From Pseudoalteromonas piscicida (lineage in GTDB: Bacteria > Pseudomonadota > Gammaproteobacteria > Enterobacterales > Alteromonadaceae), in the NCBI RefSeq assembly GCF_000238315.3, contig NZ_CP011924.1:3588501-3652500 (forward strand): 64,000 nt of DNA, written 5' to 3'. The notes under the pieces were generated by a model. That model made no database searches. It had not been told where the DNA came from and saw nothing but the letters and a program-made list of their open reading frames with translations. A program made the translations under genes and the position numbers. Shown in pieces: positions 1-8,221 of this stretch (the stretch's first letter is position 1; each line of letters begins with the position of its first letter).

Positions 1-338
1 AAAATACGTACGCCTTGTGTGGCAAAATGACGGATCTGCTTTAGCGATTTGGCAGGACCTGTGTTGAGCACGCGTTCAGGTGCGATCCCTTGAGATAACA
101 CCTGATCAAGCTCGCCGCTAGATGCCACATCAAAGTTAAACCCTGCGTTATCTAGGGTTTTAATGATATGTGATAACGGATTCGCTTTTACGGCATACCA
201 AAGCTTAACGATTTGCTGATCAACTAAGGGCTTAACATGCGCACTTAGCTTATCTAAATCGTAGCAAAAGAATGGCGTATCTTGTTGCTGGATCAATGCC
301 TCAGCTGCAATTCGCTGTGACGTGCTCAACCAAGTCAT
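1..338 (-). CDS. lysA: PLP-dependent diaminopimelate decarboxylase-like protein (LysA family), 5' part only
   Basis: Only the N-terminal ~112 residues are in the window; the gene runs off the left edge. The peptide begins MTWLSTSQRIAAEALIQ and contains YAVKANP, the pocket of fold-III PLP decarboxylases whose lysine forms the Schiff base. It then shows FDVASSGELDQVL and NTGPAKS, typical of the LysA/ornithine decarboxylase barrel. The ATG (338-336) overlaps the dapD stop codon as TAATG, so the genes are translationally coupled. LysA converts meso-diaminopimelate to lysine, and its position after dapA and dapD under a lysine riboswitch supports that role. A related decarboxylase with another substrate cannot be excluded from this fragment. 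Confidence 0.8.
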   Translation of the reverse strand, partial: MTWLSTSQRIAAEALIQQQDTPFFCYDLDKLSAHVKPLVDQQIVKLWYAVKANPLSHIIKTLDNAGFNFDVASSGELDQVLSQGIAPERVLNTGPAKSLKQIRHFATQGVRI

Positions 339-1078
339 TAGCGTAGAACCTCTTCCAGCGCCAGTGATGCATCACTTTGTTCATCACGGTATTTTACGAT
401 AAGTGCGCATGACATACTTAGTCCTTGCTCGCGCGCCCACTCACTTGAGGCTGGACGAGAGCCTGGGATCACTATCGCGTTTTCAGGGATGGCTTCACCT
501 TTGTCAAGCAAGCGCTCGTTCACGCAGTCATAGACAGGAATACTTGCTGAAAGGCGCACACCCGGTGCTAATACGGCACCGCGTTTAACAACAACCCCTT
601 CAACCAATACACAGCCTGCACCAATAAAGGCATCGTCTTCAACAACAACAGGACTGGCTCCAACCGGCTCTAATACACCGCCCACTTGTACTGCTGCGCT
701 AAGGTGGACATTTTTACCAATTTGCGCGCAAGAACCAACCAACGCATGACTATCTACCATAGTACCTGAATCAATATAGGCACCAATGTTGACATAAGCC
801 GGTGGCATAATGATTGTGCCCGCTGCGACGTAAGCGCCACGTCTCACACTGCTTCCGCCAGGAACCATACGAACGCCATCCTGGGCAGCAAATCCGCGTG
901 GTGCTAAGTTGTCTTTATCAACAAATCCACCCGGGAATTCCGTATTTACGCCATTTCTAAATGCTTCAAGGATCCCTTGTTTTACTTCTACATTAGCATG
1001 CCAATGGCCTTGCTCATCCTGTGTTGCAGCACGTACTGTGCCATTTTCTAAATCGTTTAGTAGGGTTAACCAGCTCAT
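338..1078 (-). CDS. dapD: 2,3,4,5-tetrahydropyridine-2,6-dicarboxylate N-succinyltransferase-like protein (DapD)
   Basis: The 246-residue protein is a left-handed beta-helix acyltransferase of the lysine/DAP pathway. Hexapeptide repeats run from about residue 70 to 180, and YVNIGAYIDSGTMVD, GSCAQIGKNVHLS and GGVLEP match the DapD signature closely. It is shorter than the usual ~274 residues because the N-terminal helical domain is reduced. The acyl donor (succinyl- or acetyl-CoA) cannot be told from sequence alone. The start is ATG at 1078 with AAGG 8 bases upstream; an upstream in-frame codon at 1132 would overlap dapA and lacks a ribosome site. It lies 10 bases after dapA and overlaps lysA by one base. 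Confidence 0.85.
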   Translation of the reverse strand: MSWLTLLNDLENGTVRAATQDEQGHWHANVEVKQGILEAFRNGVNTEFPGGFVDKDNLAPRGFAAQDGVRMVPGGSSVRRGAYVAAGTIIMPPAYVNIGAYIDSGTMVDSHALVGSCAQIGKNVHLSAAVQVGGVLEPVGASPVVVEDDAFIGAGCVLVEGVVVKRGAVLAPGVRLSASIPVYDCVNERLLDKGEAIPENAIVIPGSRPASSEWAREQGLSMSCALIVKYRDEQSDASLALEEVLR

Positions 1079-1088
1079 GTTTACTGCC

Positions 1089-1973
1089 TTAATTCCAAGA
1101 TAAAATCGTTTCGTTCGCGCGAGTGATCGCATCGGTATGGGTGAGTTCCAAATGTGTCAGTGGCGGGCGCAAGTTTGGACTTGTGAGCTTCCCTTGCAAG
1201 TGCATTAACACTTTGACTGGTATGGGATTTGCCACTGCAAATAAGCTATTTGCAGCTTCTGACCAAGTGGTAAATAAATTAGGAGAGGTGCCGCTTAACG
1301 AGCGCCTTACAAATTCTGCGGTTTGCTGTGGCCATGCATTTGCCGCAACAGACACTAGCCCCGTTGCACCTGCTTGTGCAAAGTAGGGCATTAAGCCATC
1401 GTCGCCGCTATAGATGGCGACATCAGGTGCTGCCTGACGAAATGCTTCAAAGGTGGCAATATCACCACTGGCTTCTTTTAGTGCCCACAGATTAGGGTGG
1501 CAAGCTAGTTCGCCGAGTAGGTCAGGGGCGATAGCAACGGCACTGCGACCAGGTACATTGTAGAGCATGCAAGGGTTGTGGCTCTCATCGAGTAGTGTGC
1601 TAAACCAATGCGTCAGACCAACTTTGCCGGGCTTTGCGTAGATTGGTGAGCCAAGTAAGAGTGCATCAATGGGCTGCGTATTACAAAAGCGCACCCATTG
1701 TGTTTGCTGCTCAAGATTACTGCCGCCAACGGCAACCATGAGTGGTACGCTTGGGGCGAGCTGGCAAACAAACTCAACGATTTGTTGCTGCTCTTGTTGG
1801 GTAAGCGCAAGGCCTTCGCCGGTACTGCCTAGTAAAAGAATACCGTTACGAGCTTGCTCTTGATCGCGTACAAGCGTCGTTAATGCGCCAAAATCAACCT
1901 GATTTTCAGCATCAAAAGGCGTTACTAAAGCAGTCCACAACGGATAGTCAGATAAATTGAATTGTGATTTCAT
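1089..1973 (-). CDS. dapA: 4-hydroxy-tetrahydrodipicolinate synthase (DapA)
   Basis: The 294-residue TIM-barrel aldolase condenses pyruvate with aspartate semialdehyde, the first committed step to DAP and lysine. Visible motifs are GSTGEG near residue 50, the Tyr of MLYNVPGRS and the Schiff-base Lys of ALKEASGD. It is the first gene of the dapA-dapD-lysA unit, and its leader carries a lysine riboswitch and terminator. Immediately upstream of the ATG is the inverted repeat CCGAAC-N9-GTTCGG, partly overlapping the GGTAGAG ribosome site. A second inverted repeat, CTTCGAA-N9-TTCGAAG, lies just before that. The family also includes N-acetylneuraminate lyases, but the neighbours make DapA the better call. 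Confidence 0.9.
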   Translation of the reverse strand: MKSQFNLSDYPLWTALVTPFDAENQVDFGALTTLVRDQEQARNGILLLGSTGEGLALTQQEQQQIVEFVCQLAPSVPLMVAVGGSNLEQQTQWVRFCNTQPIDALLLGSPIYAKPGKVGLTHWFSTLLDESHNPCMLYNVPGRSAVAIAPDLLGELACHPNLWALKEASGDIATFEAFRQAAPDVAIYSGDDGLMPYFAQAGATGLVSVAANAWPQQTAEFVRRSLSGTSPNLFTTWSEAANSLFAVANPIPVKVLMHLQGKLTSPNLRPPLTHLELTHTDAITRANETILSWN

Positions 1974-2053
1974 CTCTACCGAACTTAAATCATGTTCGGA
2001 GTTAGGAGGGTGTCCAAACTTCGAACTGTTAAAATTCGAAGAGCAATGGACTT

Positions 2054-2082
2054 AAAAAGGATAAGGCAGCCAATGGCCTTAT
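2054..2082 (-). terminator. Intrinsic terminator of the lysine riboswitch
   Basis: Read on the minus strand, ATAAGGC and GCCTTAT form a stem around a short loop and are followed by CCTTTTT. It sits 9 bases downstream of the riboswitch P1 stem and about 80 bases before dapA, where an expression-platform terminator is expected. Formation in the lysine-bound state is inferred from the family. Confidence 0.75.
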
Positions 2083-2090
2083 TTTTCTAA

Positions 2091-2265
2091 GACCAGAAGC
2101 TCTCCACCAAGTATGTTGGTGACAGTCGCTGGGATTCAGCCCAGTCGCCCGAAATGAGTATTAGCAAACAATAACTCAATTTCTCGGCGTATATTCCCCT
2201 CACTAAGCTGTAACGGAGTTTGCTCTCCTTCACTTAGTTACCTGAATAACGCACCTCTTCCAGCC
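2091..2265 (-). ncRNA. Lysine riboswitch (L box) upstream of dapA
   Basis: The minus strand carries the conserved L-box core in order: AGAGGTGCG, AGTGAGGGGAA, CGCCGAG, GGGCTGAATCCCAGCGACTGT, CACC and GGAGAGCTTCTGG. A nine-pair P1 stem closes the domain between GGCTGGAAG (2265-2257) and CTTCTGGTC (2099-2091), with wobble pairs allowed. A terminator follows directly, so lysine binding probably shuts off dapA-dapD-lysA by premature termination. The family assignment rests on motif order and stem closure that can be seen; ligand response is inferred. Confidence 0.92.
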
Positions 2266-2409
2266 CTCAGTTTGACGCCGTAGCATCAAACTATCTAAAT
2301 AGGGTGAGCGCGCATTGAAACATTTTGGCCGTCTAGGTGTCAAGCATCAGACTGTAAATATTACGATTGTTAACTACACTTAGCATTGCAGCTGAGACAA
2401 TGCGATGAG

Positions 2410-4134
2410 ATGAAAAACAAAAAAATGTCGTTAATAAATAAAGTTAAAAATCGTTATATCGGGGCATTACTAGCTATGGCTATATTGCTGTCGATGGCGA
2501 TGGGGGTTATGCAGTATTTACTGTATCAGCAGAGCCAAGACGCACACGTAATTAATATTGCGGGTATGCAGCGGATGCTGTCCCAACGTATCGCACTTTT
2601 CAGTGCACAAGAGGATAAAATAGACAGTGAGGTGCTGCGTCAAACCATTGATAAATTTGAAAGTAATCATGAGTTTTTAACTAAAACAGAGGGAGGAGAG
2701 GCTATTTATTTGAATGAGGCGCTTGCAGCGCTTTACTACCAAGAGCCAGTGCAATTGGATTTGCAAAGTAATACTTTTATCACTTTATCAAGGTCTCAGT
2801 TACAGCTATCCACTCCTCAACTGGTGGAACAAATCTTTACTGCATCTCAGCATATACTCCCAAAACTGAATGAGGCCGTTTCACTATTCGAGCAGCAAGC
2901 GCGAAGTAAGACAGAGATGGTGAGGAAAATTGAATTGTTAATTTGGCTGCTCGGACTGTTGCTGCTGTTTATAGAAGCGAAATTTGTATTTCGTCCAATG
3001 GCACAAGAAATTGCTGAGACACTTGATAAATTAGAGGCGGCAAGAAAGCTTGCCGACGATGCACTACACTCAAAATCACGATTTTTAGCACGCGTTAGTC
3101 ACGAGCTAAGAACGCCATTGCAGGCTATTCATGGGTATTTAGATGAATATCTGAGTAACAAAGAAATCCAACACTTACAGCATGTGAAAAGCGCGGCAAA
3201 TCAATTGGATGTATTACTTTATTCGGTTCAAGATTTTAATAACCTTTCCGAGCAAGAAGTGGTAATTGAGCGTCATCAAGTCGCGTTGCGAGAAGTAATA
3301 AAATCAGCCTGTATTGCCTTTCAACTAACCGCACACAAGAAATCTCTCGCTTTTAATTTGGCATTGAGCAATGAGTTAGATGTGACCTGTTATTGTGATT
3401 GTAAGCGTGTTGGTTGGTTGATCAGTGAATTGGTCAATAATGCAATTAAATTTACTGAGCGTGGCAGCATTCAAGTATTTGCGGATCTGGTTGTAGATGA
3501 AGATACGCCATATTTAGAGTTTGTTGTTGAAGATACTGGGCCTGGGTTCGACTATCAGCAGCTACGAGAAGCTGTGCATAGCGAACATTTTCAAGGGGCG
3601 CAGTTAGGGCTTAAACGTTGCCAATTACTCACCTCAGCGCTTGGGGGACGATTAGATTTTATTGAGAGGGAGCCAACGGGTACAAGAGCAACCTTGAGAG
3701 TTCCCATTGAAATTGACAACCAACAGACATTGGCTCGTAAAATGAAGCCGGTGTCAGCTCGCATTTTGCTAGTGGAAGATAACTTACTAAATGCGCGCGT
3801 GATTGAAAAAATGCTCCAGCCCGTAGCCAAACAAGTAACGCATGTTGAACATGGTGAAGGTGCCCTTGAAGTATATGAGGTGGGTAAGTTCGATATCGTG
3901 CTAATGGATTTAAATATGCCTGTGATGGATGGCTTTGAAGCCACTGAGCGTTTGAGAGTGCTAGATCCGGCCGTGCCTATTTTGGTCGTGACCGCAAATA
4001 CTAATGCGGAGGATTTGGATAAGGTCTACGCACTTGGTGCAACGGCTCATTTGTATAAGCCGTTGCACCCGGATGTGCTGCATAGCAAAGTGGCGCTATT
4101 ACTGAATGAGTGTGGAGACTTAGTCTCGTCTTAA
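2410..4134 (+). CDS. Hybrid sensor histidine kinase with PilJ/NarX-like sensor and C-terminal receiver
   Basis: The protein has 574 residues. A membrane segment lies at about 17-40, followed by a periplasmic region opening with INIAGMQRMLSQRIALF, the signature of PilJ/NarX-type four-helix sensors, and a second membrane segment at about 175-195. A HisKA domain follows with the phospho-accepting His231 in SHELRTPLQ, then HATPase_c with N-box ELVNNAIKF and G-box DTGPGFD. The C-terminal receiver has VEDN, phospho-acceptor Asp500 in MDLNMPVMDG and KPL. No response regulator gene is adjacent, so the partner is unknown. The ATG at 2410 is preferred over an upstream TTG at 2386. The 3' end overlaps the convergent gene by 15 bases. 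Confidence 0.85.
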   Translation: MKNKKMSLINKVKNRYIGALLAMAILLSMAMGVMQYLLYQQSQDAHVINIAGMQRMLSQRIALFSAQEDKIDSEVLRQTIDKFESNHEFLTKTEGGEAIYLNEALAALYYQEPVQLDLQSNTFITLSRSQLQLSTPQLVEQIFTASQHILPKLNEAVSLFEQQARSKTEMVRKIELLIWLLGLLLLFIEAKFVFRPMAQEIAETLDKLEAARKLADDALHSKSRFLARVSHELRTPLQAIHGYLDEYLSNKEIQHLQHVKSAANQLDVLLYSVQDFNNLSEQEVVIERHQVALREVIKSACIAFQLTAHKKSLAFNLALSNELDVTCYCDCKRVGWLISELVNNAIKFTERGSIQVFADLVVDEDTPYLEFVVEDTGPGFDYQQLREAVHSEHFQGAQLGLKRCQLLTSALGGRLDFIEREPTGTRATLRVPIEIDNQQTLARKMKPVSARILLVEDNLLNARVIEKMLQPVAKQVTHVEHGEGALEVYEVGKFDIVLMDLNMPVMDGFEATERLRVLDPAVPILVVTANTNAEDLDKVYALGATAHLYKPLHPDVLHSKVALLLNECGDLVSS

Positions 4135-4737
4135 ACGAATATTTCCAACCCCGACTTCTGCATCGATGGAATACTGGCCTTGACCACGATAGTCTGTTGT
4201 TGAGCCAACCATACTCTTTTCAGAAGTTTCTACGTTGCCAAAACCTGACATTGCCGTTTTACCAACACCTGAATCTAAAGACACCTTTTTGAAATCGGTG
4301 GTGGTAGTCTCAATTTTAATTTTTCCTACGCCTACCTCTAAATCAGCAGAGTTATTAAGATCTTGAATATCAATTTTGCCAACACCAACCTCAACATCTA
4401 AGGCCAAATTAACAGGCACCTTAACTTGCCAAGATAGTTCATAATCATCCGAATTGATTTCAAGTGAAAGCTTATCCCCCGATGTGTTGCTGTTTAGGGT
4501 AGCTTCACTTACATCTGGTTTACCAAACCAACTGTCTGACTCTTTCGGTTCAACCAAAATTTCGACCTCTATGGTGTTGCCGTTGTAAGTTTGTAGATCG
4601 ATTTTACCTACGGCAATATCCACTTCTAACTCGGCTAGGCTATTGCTTGGGAATGATGCTGTAATGGTTTTTGAATCTTTTGCTTGTGCAGTCATTGCCG
4701 CTGCACTTAATGCTAAAACTAACGCTAACTTTTTCAT
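4120..4737 (-). CDS. Secreted DUF4097-like beta-repeat protein
   Basis: The 205-residue protein has a signal peptide ending TAQAKD. The mature part is almost entirely beta-strand and holds five copies of a short repeat of the form xVGVGKIDIQ, at roughly residues 40, 117, 134, 155 and 195. This resembles the right-handed beta-helix of DUF4097/DUF2807 putative adhesins. No catalytic residues are apparent. The location is periplasmic or cell surface. It converges with the upstream kinase gene and has no obvious operon partner. The molecular role is unknown. Confidence 0.6.
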   Translation of the reverse strand: MKKLALVLALSAAAMTAQAKDSKTITASFPSNSLAELEVDIAVGKIDLQTYNGNTIEVEILVEPKESDSWFGKPDVSEATLNSNTSGDKLSLEINSDDYELSWQVKVPVNLALDVEVGVGKIDIQDLNNSADLEVGVGKIKIETTTTDFKKVSLDSGVGKTAMSGFGNVETSEKSMVGSTTDYRGQGQYSIDAEVGVGNIRLRRD

Positions 4738-4896
4738 TATTTTTTACCTTTAACGAGAGTGTTTGAAAGGTAAGTCGCAAATAAAAATGAAAAGGTTTAA
4801 AAAGATTTTTATTTTTTTAGGGCATGTTGATGGAAGTACTTGTTTAACACGCCCACAAAGTAAACTACTTACCTCTTAGCAAGATAACGCTGAGCG

Positions 4897-5772
4897 TTAT
4901 AGTCGGGTGACTGAATAGCCGTTATTTTTAAGTTGCTCAACAAGGCCATATTTTTCAACAAGGTGTAATGCACCAACGGCAATAAACGTTGATTCATTAG
5001 GGAGTTGCTTTTTAAGCATTTGTACCCAGTTATTATTGCGTTCAATGATCATCAGTTGCTCGGCTAATTTGCCGTATTTGTCATCCGAAAAACTTACCTG
5101 GTAGTAATGCGATAACTTCTCCAAATCGCCGCTTCGCCATGCGGAAACTAAATCCAAGAAGTAGGTATTCAAATCAGACATCTGTGCAAATGTTTCCTTG
5201 AGCATAGCGTCACTATGAATACTCAGCTGACTGAACATTTCAAGCTGATATTCTAAGGTTTCAAATTCACCAATTGGGATCTTCTTTTCGTTTGCATAGG
5301 CTATTACTTGTTTATCGATGCCATTGGTATCGGTAAATCCAAGCTTTTGATATTCCAGTTGTAGCATAGTTACCATCACGGCCCATGGCGCATAGCGTTC
5401 AAATAAGGCGATATCTATTTGCTTTTTCGAAAAGTAGTCTTGTAGCTTCTGATAGACTTCTGCGGAGAGTTGGTCTTTTAGAGTTTGGTTGTTTTTTAAC
5501 AGCATAAATGGCATGGAGCGCTGTTGGATCGCAAATGGAGAGAGCGCCTCTAAGTTCACTTCAACCATGACTCTATCACTGCTCGCAATGGCGCTTTTTA
5601 CCTTGGCAGGTAAACCATGCATTTGTTCGTCACCGACGTGGACGGTACCAAATAAGTACGACGTTTTGTTGTCCTTTTCTATTTTCCACAGGCCAACTTC
5701 TGCGTTGGCGAGATTGCTGAAAAGGCTTAAGCAAAGATAAATAAATAACAATGGTGAAAATACTTTAACCAT
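4897..5772 (-). CDS. TraB/GumN family protein, secreted
   Basis: The 291-residue protein begins with a signal peptide (MVKVFSPLLFIYLCLSLFSNLANAEVG). The mature part shows the family's two GxxH-type motifs: LFGTVHVGDEQM near the start and FIAVGALHLVEKYGLVEQL near the end, with the ERNNNW segment between. TraB/GumN proteins share a fold with Tiki-type metalloproteases, but the bacterial substrate is unknown. A longer in-frame reading from 5934 exists; the start at 5772 is chosen because AGGGATC precedes it and it begins with a clean signal peptide. The inverted repeat TAACGCT-C-AGCGTTA overlaps the stop codon. Confidence 0.75.
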   Translation of the reverse strand: MVKVFSPLLFIYLCLSLFSNLANAEVGLWKIEKDNKTSYLFGTVHVGDEQMHGLPAKVKSAIASSDRVMVEVNLEALSPFAIQQRSMPFMLLKNNQTLKDQLSAEVYQKLQDYFSKKQIDIALFERYAPWAVMVTMLQLEYQKLGFTDTNGIDKQVIAYANEKKIPIGEFETLEYQLEMFSQLSIHSDAMLKETFAQMSDLNTYFLDLVSAWRSGDLEKLSHYYQVSFSDDKYGKLAEQLMIIERNNNWVQMLKKQLPNESTFIAVGALHLVEKYGLVEQLKNNGYSVTRL

Positions 5773-6034
5773 AGTAATGATCCCTGTTGGTTTTAAAGGG
5801 TCAGTCTGCGATATCGAAATGTGAATGTCACTAAAAAATGAAGTGCGCTTAGGCGGTAGAAAAAATTTCATATAGGGAAATCGAGAAAGTAAATTTTTCG
5901 TTATATCGAAACTGAACCAATAGAAAATTCGCATTTTAAAATGTGTGGTTGTTTTAATTCTTTAGTTTTTGGTTTTTTGGTTTTTTTATGCGTTAAACTC
6001 AAGTTTTTAATTTTAAATAGCATAGTTTTTTGTG

Positions 6035-6064
6035 TTGACTTCAGTGTGCAAGGCGCGGTATTAA
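6035..6064 (+). promoter_or_regulatory. Candidate sigma-70 promoter of the ilv operon
   Basis: TTGACT (6035-6040) and TATTAA (6059-6064) are separated by 18 bases. Transcription would begin near 6071 and give a leader of about 60 bases before ilvL. The region 5773-6034 ahead of it is AT-rich, with long T tracts and no recognisable gene. Confidence 0.6.
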
Positions 6065-6131
6065 TAGAAAAAGAGGCAGCACAGTGCTTACACTGAATGA
6101 TTGCCAAGTTTAAATTTACGGAATTCAAGCA

Positions 6132-6203
6132 ATGTTACTAACAGCAACTCTACTAGTCGTGATTATCAACGTGGTGATTATTATTACCGCGGGGGCTGGT
6201 TAG
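6132..6203 (+). CDS. ilvL: ilv operon leader peptide (IlvL)
   Basis: A 23-codon reading frame starts ATG TTA CTA and stops at TAG (6201-6203). Thirteen of its residues are Leu, Val or Ile (four Leu, four Val, five Ile), arranged as LLVVII and then VVIII, followed by TAGAG. It sits directly before a GC-rich attenuator and the ilvG gene, like IlvL of enterobacteria, which starves on the same three amino acids. A GGA lies just upstream as a weak ribosome site. Its function is ribosome stalling for attenuation; the peptide itself is probably not used. Confidence 0.88.
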   Translation: MLLTATLLVVIINVVIIITAGAG

Positions 6204-6270
6204 TGCTGTAAGAAAAGTATCAGCATAAACGCCCCCCGCACCAAAAGGTTCGGGGGGCGTTTTCGTTTTA
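6189..6270 (+). terminator. ilv attenuator with alternative antiterminator pairing
   Basis: GCCCCCCG (6231-6238) pairs with CGGGGGGC (6251-6258) and is followed by GTTTTCGTTTT, an intrinsic terminator. The same left arm can instead pair with GCGGGGGC (6189-6196), which lies inside the last codons of ilvL. Stalling on the upstream Leu/Val/Ile codons would favour the antiterminator. The pairings are visible; the switching is inferred from the enterobacterial ilvGMEDA model. Confidence 0.85.
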
Positions 6271-6300
6271 GGGCATAAAAAAGGCAACTGAGAGCAGATC

Positions 6301-7962
6301 ATGAGCAATCCAACAACCGGCGCACAACTTGTTATCAAGGTGCTAGAAGAGCAAGGCGTTAAACACGTATTTGGTTACCCAGGTGGTGCCATCATGCCCA
6401 TTTGTGACGCTTTGTATGGCGCGCCAGTTAAGCATTATTTGACTCGTCATGAGCAAGGTGCTGGTTTTGCTGCTGTTGGGTATGCTCGCAGTACAGGTAA
6501 GCTTGGGGTTTGTTTCGCCACTTCTGGACCCGGCGCGACGAATCTTATCACCGCACTTGCTGATGCCATGATGGATTCAGTTCCGCTATTGGCTATCACT
6601 GGGCAAGTGCCGACCGCTGCTATCGGTTCGGATGCCTTTCAAGAGGTGGATGTACTGGGCATGTCTCTGTCATGTACCAAGCACAGCTACATGGTTGAGC
6701 GAGCGGAAGACTTGGCTGAGGTATTACAAGAAGCCATGTACTTAGCGCAGTCTGGCCGACCCGGTCCTGTGTTGGTCGATATTCCTAAAGATATCCAGTT
6801 AGCTAAAGTACCTTTTCATCCTTTTGCTGCGCCACAAGACGAACAGCCGAAGGTTTCGCAAACTGAAGTAGCAAAAGCCAATCAATTATTATGTGATGCT
6901 AAACGACCTGTTGCCTACATTGGTGGTGGCGTGCAAAGCGCCGATGCGCAGTCACAGCTGATGCAATTTTTAGAAAAGACCCATATGCCGGCCGTATCGA
7001 CGCTAAAAGCTTTGGGCAGCGTAACCCCAGATTATGATTATGACTTAGGAATGCTCGGTATGCACGGTACTCAAGCGGCGAATCTGGCGGTTCAGCAATG
7101 CGACTTGCTGGTATGTATCGGGGCGCGATTTGATGACCGTGTTACGGGGAATTTGGCAAAGTTTGCTGCAGGGGCGAAGGTGATCCATTTAGATATCGAC
7201 CCTGCAGAAGTGGGCAAACGTAAACCCGCAGCCGCTTCGCTTATTGCAGATTTAAAACAGTCATTGCCGCAACTTGAATGTGTGGTTACGAATAGCGAAT
7301 GGTTAGAAACCATCGAAGCACTGCAACGTCAACATGCATGGCGTTATGACTATCCTGGCGAAAAAGTATTTGCACCGTATTTGTTAAATCAACTGAGCCA
7401 AAAGCTACCCAATACAGCGGTAGTGTGCTGCGATGTAGGCCAACATCAAATGTGGGTGGCCCAGCACATGAAATTCAGTCATCCAAGCAATCACTTAAGT
7501 AGTGGCGGTGCAGGCACGATGGGATTTGGCTTACCAGCTGCAATTGGTGCACAGATAGCACGTCCAGATAACACAGTGATCACGGTATCTGGCGATGGCT
7601 CCATCATGATGAATATTCAAGAGTTGGCAACCATCCGCCGTAATAACCTGCCAGTTAAAATATTAATATTAGACAACCAAAGGCTGGGTATGGTGAGACA
7701 GTGGCAGCAACTCTTTTTTGACGGTCGTTACAGTGAAACCGACCTGTCAGACAATCCAGATTTTGTCTCTTTGGCTGCCGTGTTCGGTATTCCTGGGCAG
7801 ACAATTACTCATGCAAACCAAGTAGATGACGCCGTTGACGCCATAGTGAATGCGCAAGGGCCCTATATTTTACATGCTTGTATCGACGATAAAGAAAACG
7901 TATGGCCGCTTGTTCCACCTGGTGCTGCCAATGATGAAATGATGACGGAGAGCCTTTCATGA
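6301..7962 (+). CDS. ilvG: Acetolactate synthase isozyme II, large subunit
   Basis: The 553-residue ThDP enzyme makes acetolactate or acetohydroxybutyrate from pyruvate and 2-ketobutyrate, the first common step to Val, Leu and Ile. The N-terminal PYR domain carries the catalytic Glu in [15 protein letters not shown], a central FAD/transhydrogenase-like domain follows, and the C-terminal domain has the ThDP/Mg motif [21 protein letters not shown]. The frame is intact, unlike the frameshifted ilvG of E. coli K-12. It overlaps ilvM by four bases (ATGA). The start has GAGAG a few bases upstream and follows the attenuator. Confidence 0.95.
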   Translation: MSNPTTGAQLVIKVLEEQGVKHVFGYPGGAIMPICDALYGAPVKHYLTRHEQGAGFAAVGYARSTGKLGVCFATSGPGATNLITALADAMMDSVPLLAITGQVPTAAIGSDAFQEVDVLGMSLSCTKHSYMVERAEDLAEVLQEAMYLAQSGRPGPVLVDIPKDIQLAKVPFHPFAAPQDEQPKVSQTEVAKANQLLCDAKRPVAYIGGGVQSADAQSQLMQFLEKTHMPAVSTLKALGSVTPDYDYDLGMLGMHGTQAANLAVQQCDLLVCIGARFDDRVTGNLAKFAAGAKVIHLDIDPAEVGKRKPAAASLIADLKQSLPQLECVVTNSEWLETIEALQRQHAWRYDYPGEKVFAPYLLNQLSQKLPNTAVVCCDVGQHQMWVAQHMKFSHPSNHLSSGGAGTMGFGLPAAIGAQIARPDNTVITVSGDGSIMMNIQELATIRRNNLPVKILILDNQRLGMVRQWQQLFFDGRYSETDLSDNPDFVSLAAVFGIPGQTITHANQVDDAVDAIVNAQGPYILHACIDDKENVWPLVPPGAANDEMMTESLS

Positions 7963-8201
7963 AACACCATTTAACCGTTGCAGTAAAACAACAGAGCATC
8001 GCAGTGGAGCGCTTTTTACGCGTAGCCAGACATCGCGGATTTCGCTTAACGAATTTGGAATTACAAGGTCAAGATGACTTATTCCACGTCAAAATGACCG
8101 TAGATAGTGACAAACCTATCTATTTATTAACCTCACAACTGAGTAAGCTAGTAGAAGTGCAAGCGGTTGACTTGCATACACTACAGAAACAGGCAATATA
8201 G
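7959..8201 (+). CDS. ilvM: Acetolactate synthase isozyme II, small regulatory subunit
   Basis: The 80-residue protein is a single ACT-like domain, the length of enterobacterial IlvM. The segment [15 protein letters not shown], a central [14 protein letters not shown] and C-terminal [13 protein letters not shown] fit the beta-alpha-beta pattern of small acetolactate synthase subunits. It overlaps ilvG by four bases, so the subunits are translationally coupled. It supports activity and assembly of the large subunit; type II enzymes are usually valine-insensitive. Confidence 0.9.
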   Translation: MKHHLTVAVKQQSIAVERFLRVARHRGFRLTNLELQGQDDLFHVKMTVDSDKPIYLLTSQLSKLVEVQAVDLHTLQKQAI

Positions 8202-8221
8202 AAGAATTAAGGTAGTTAACA

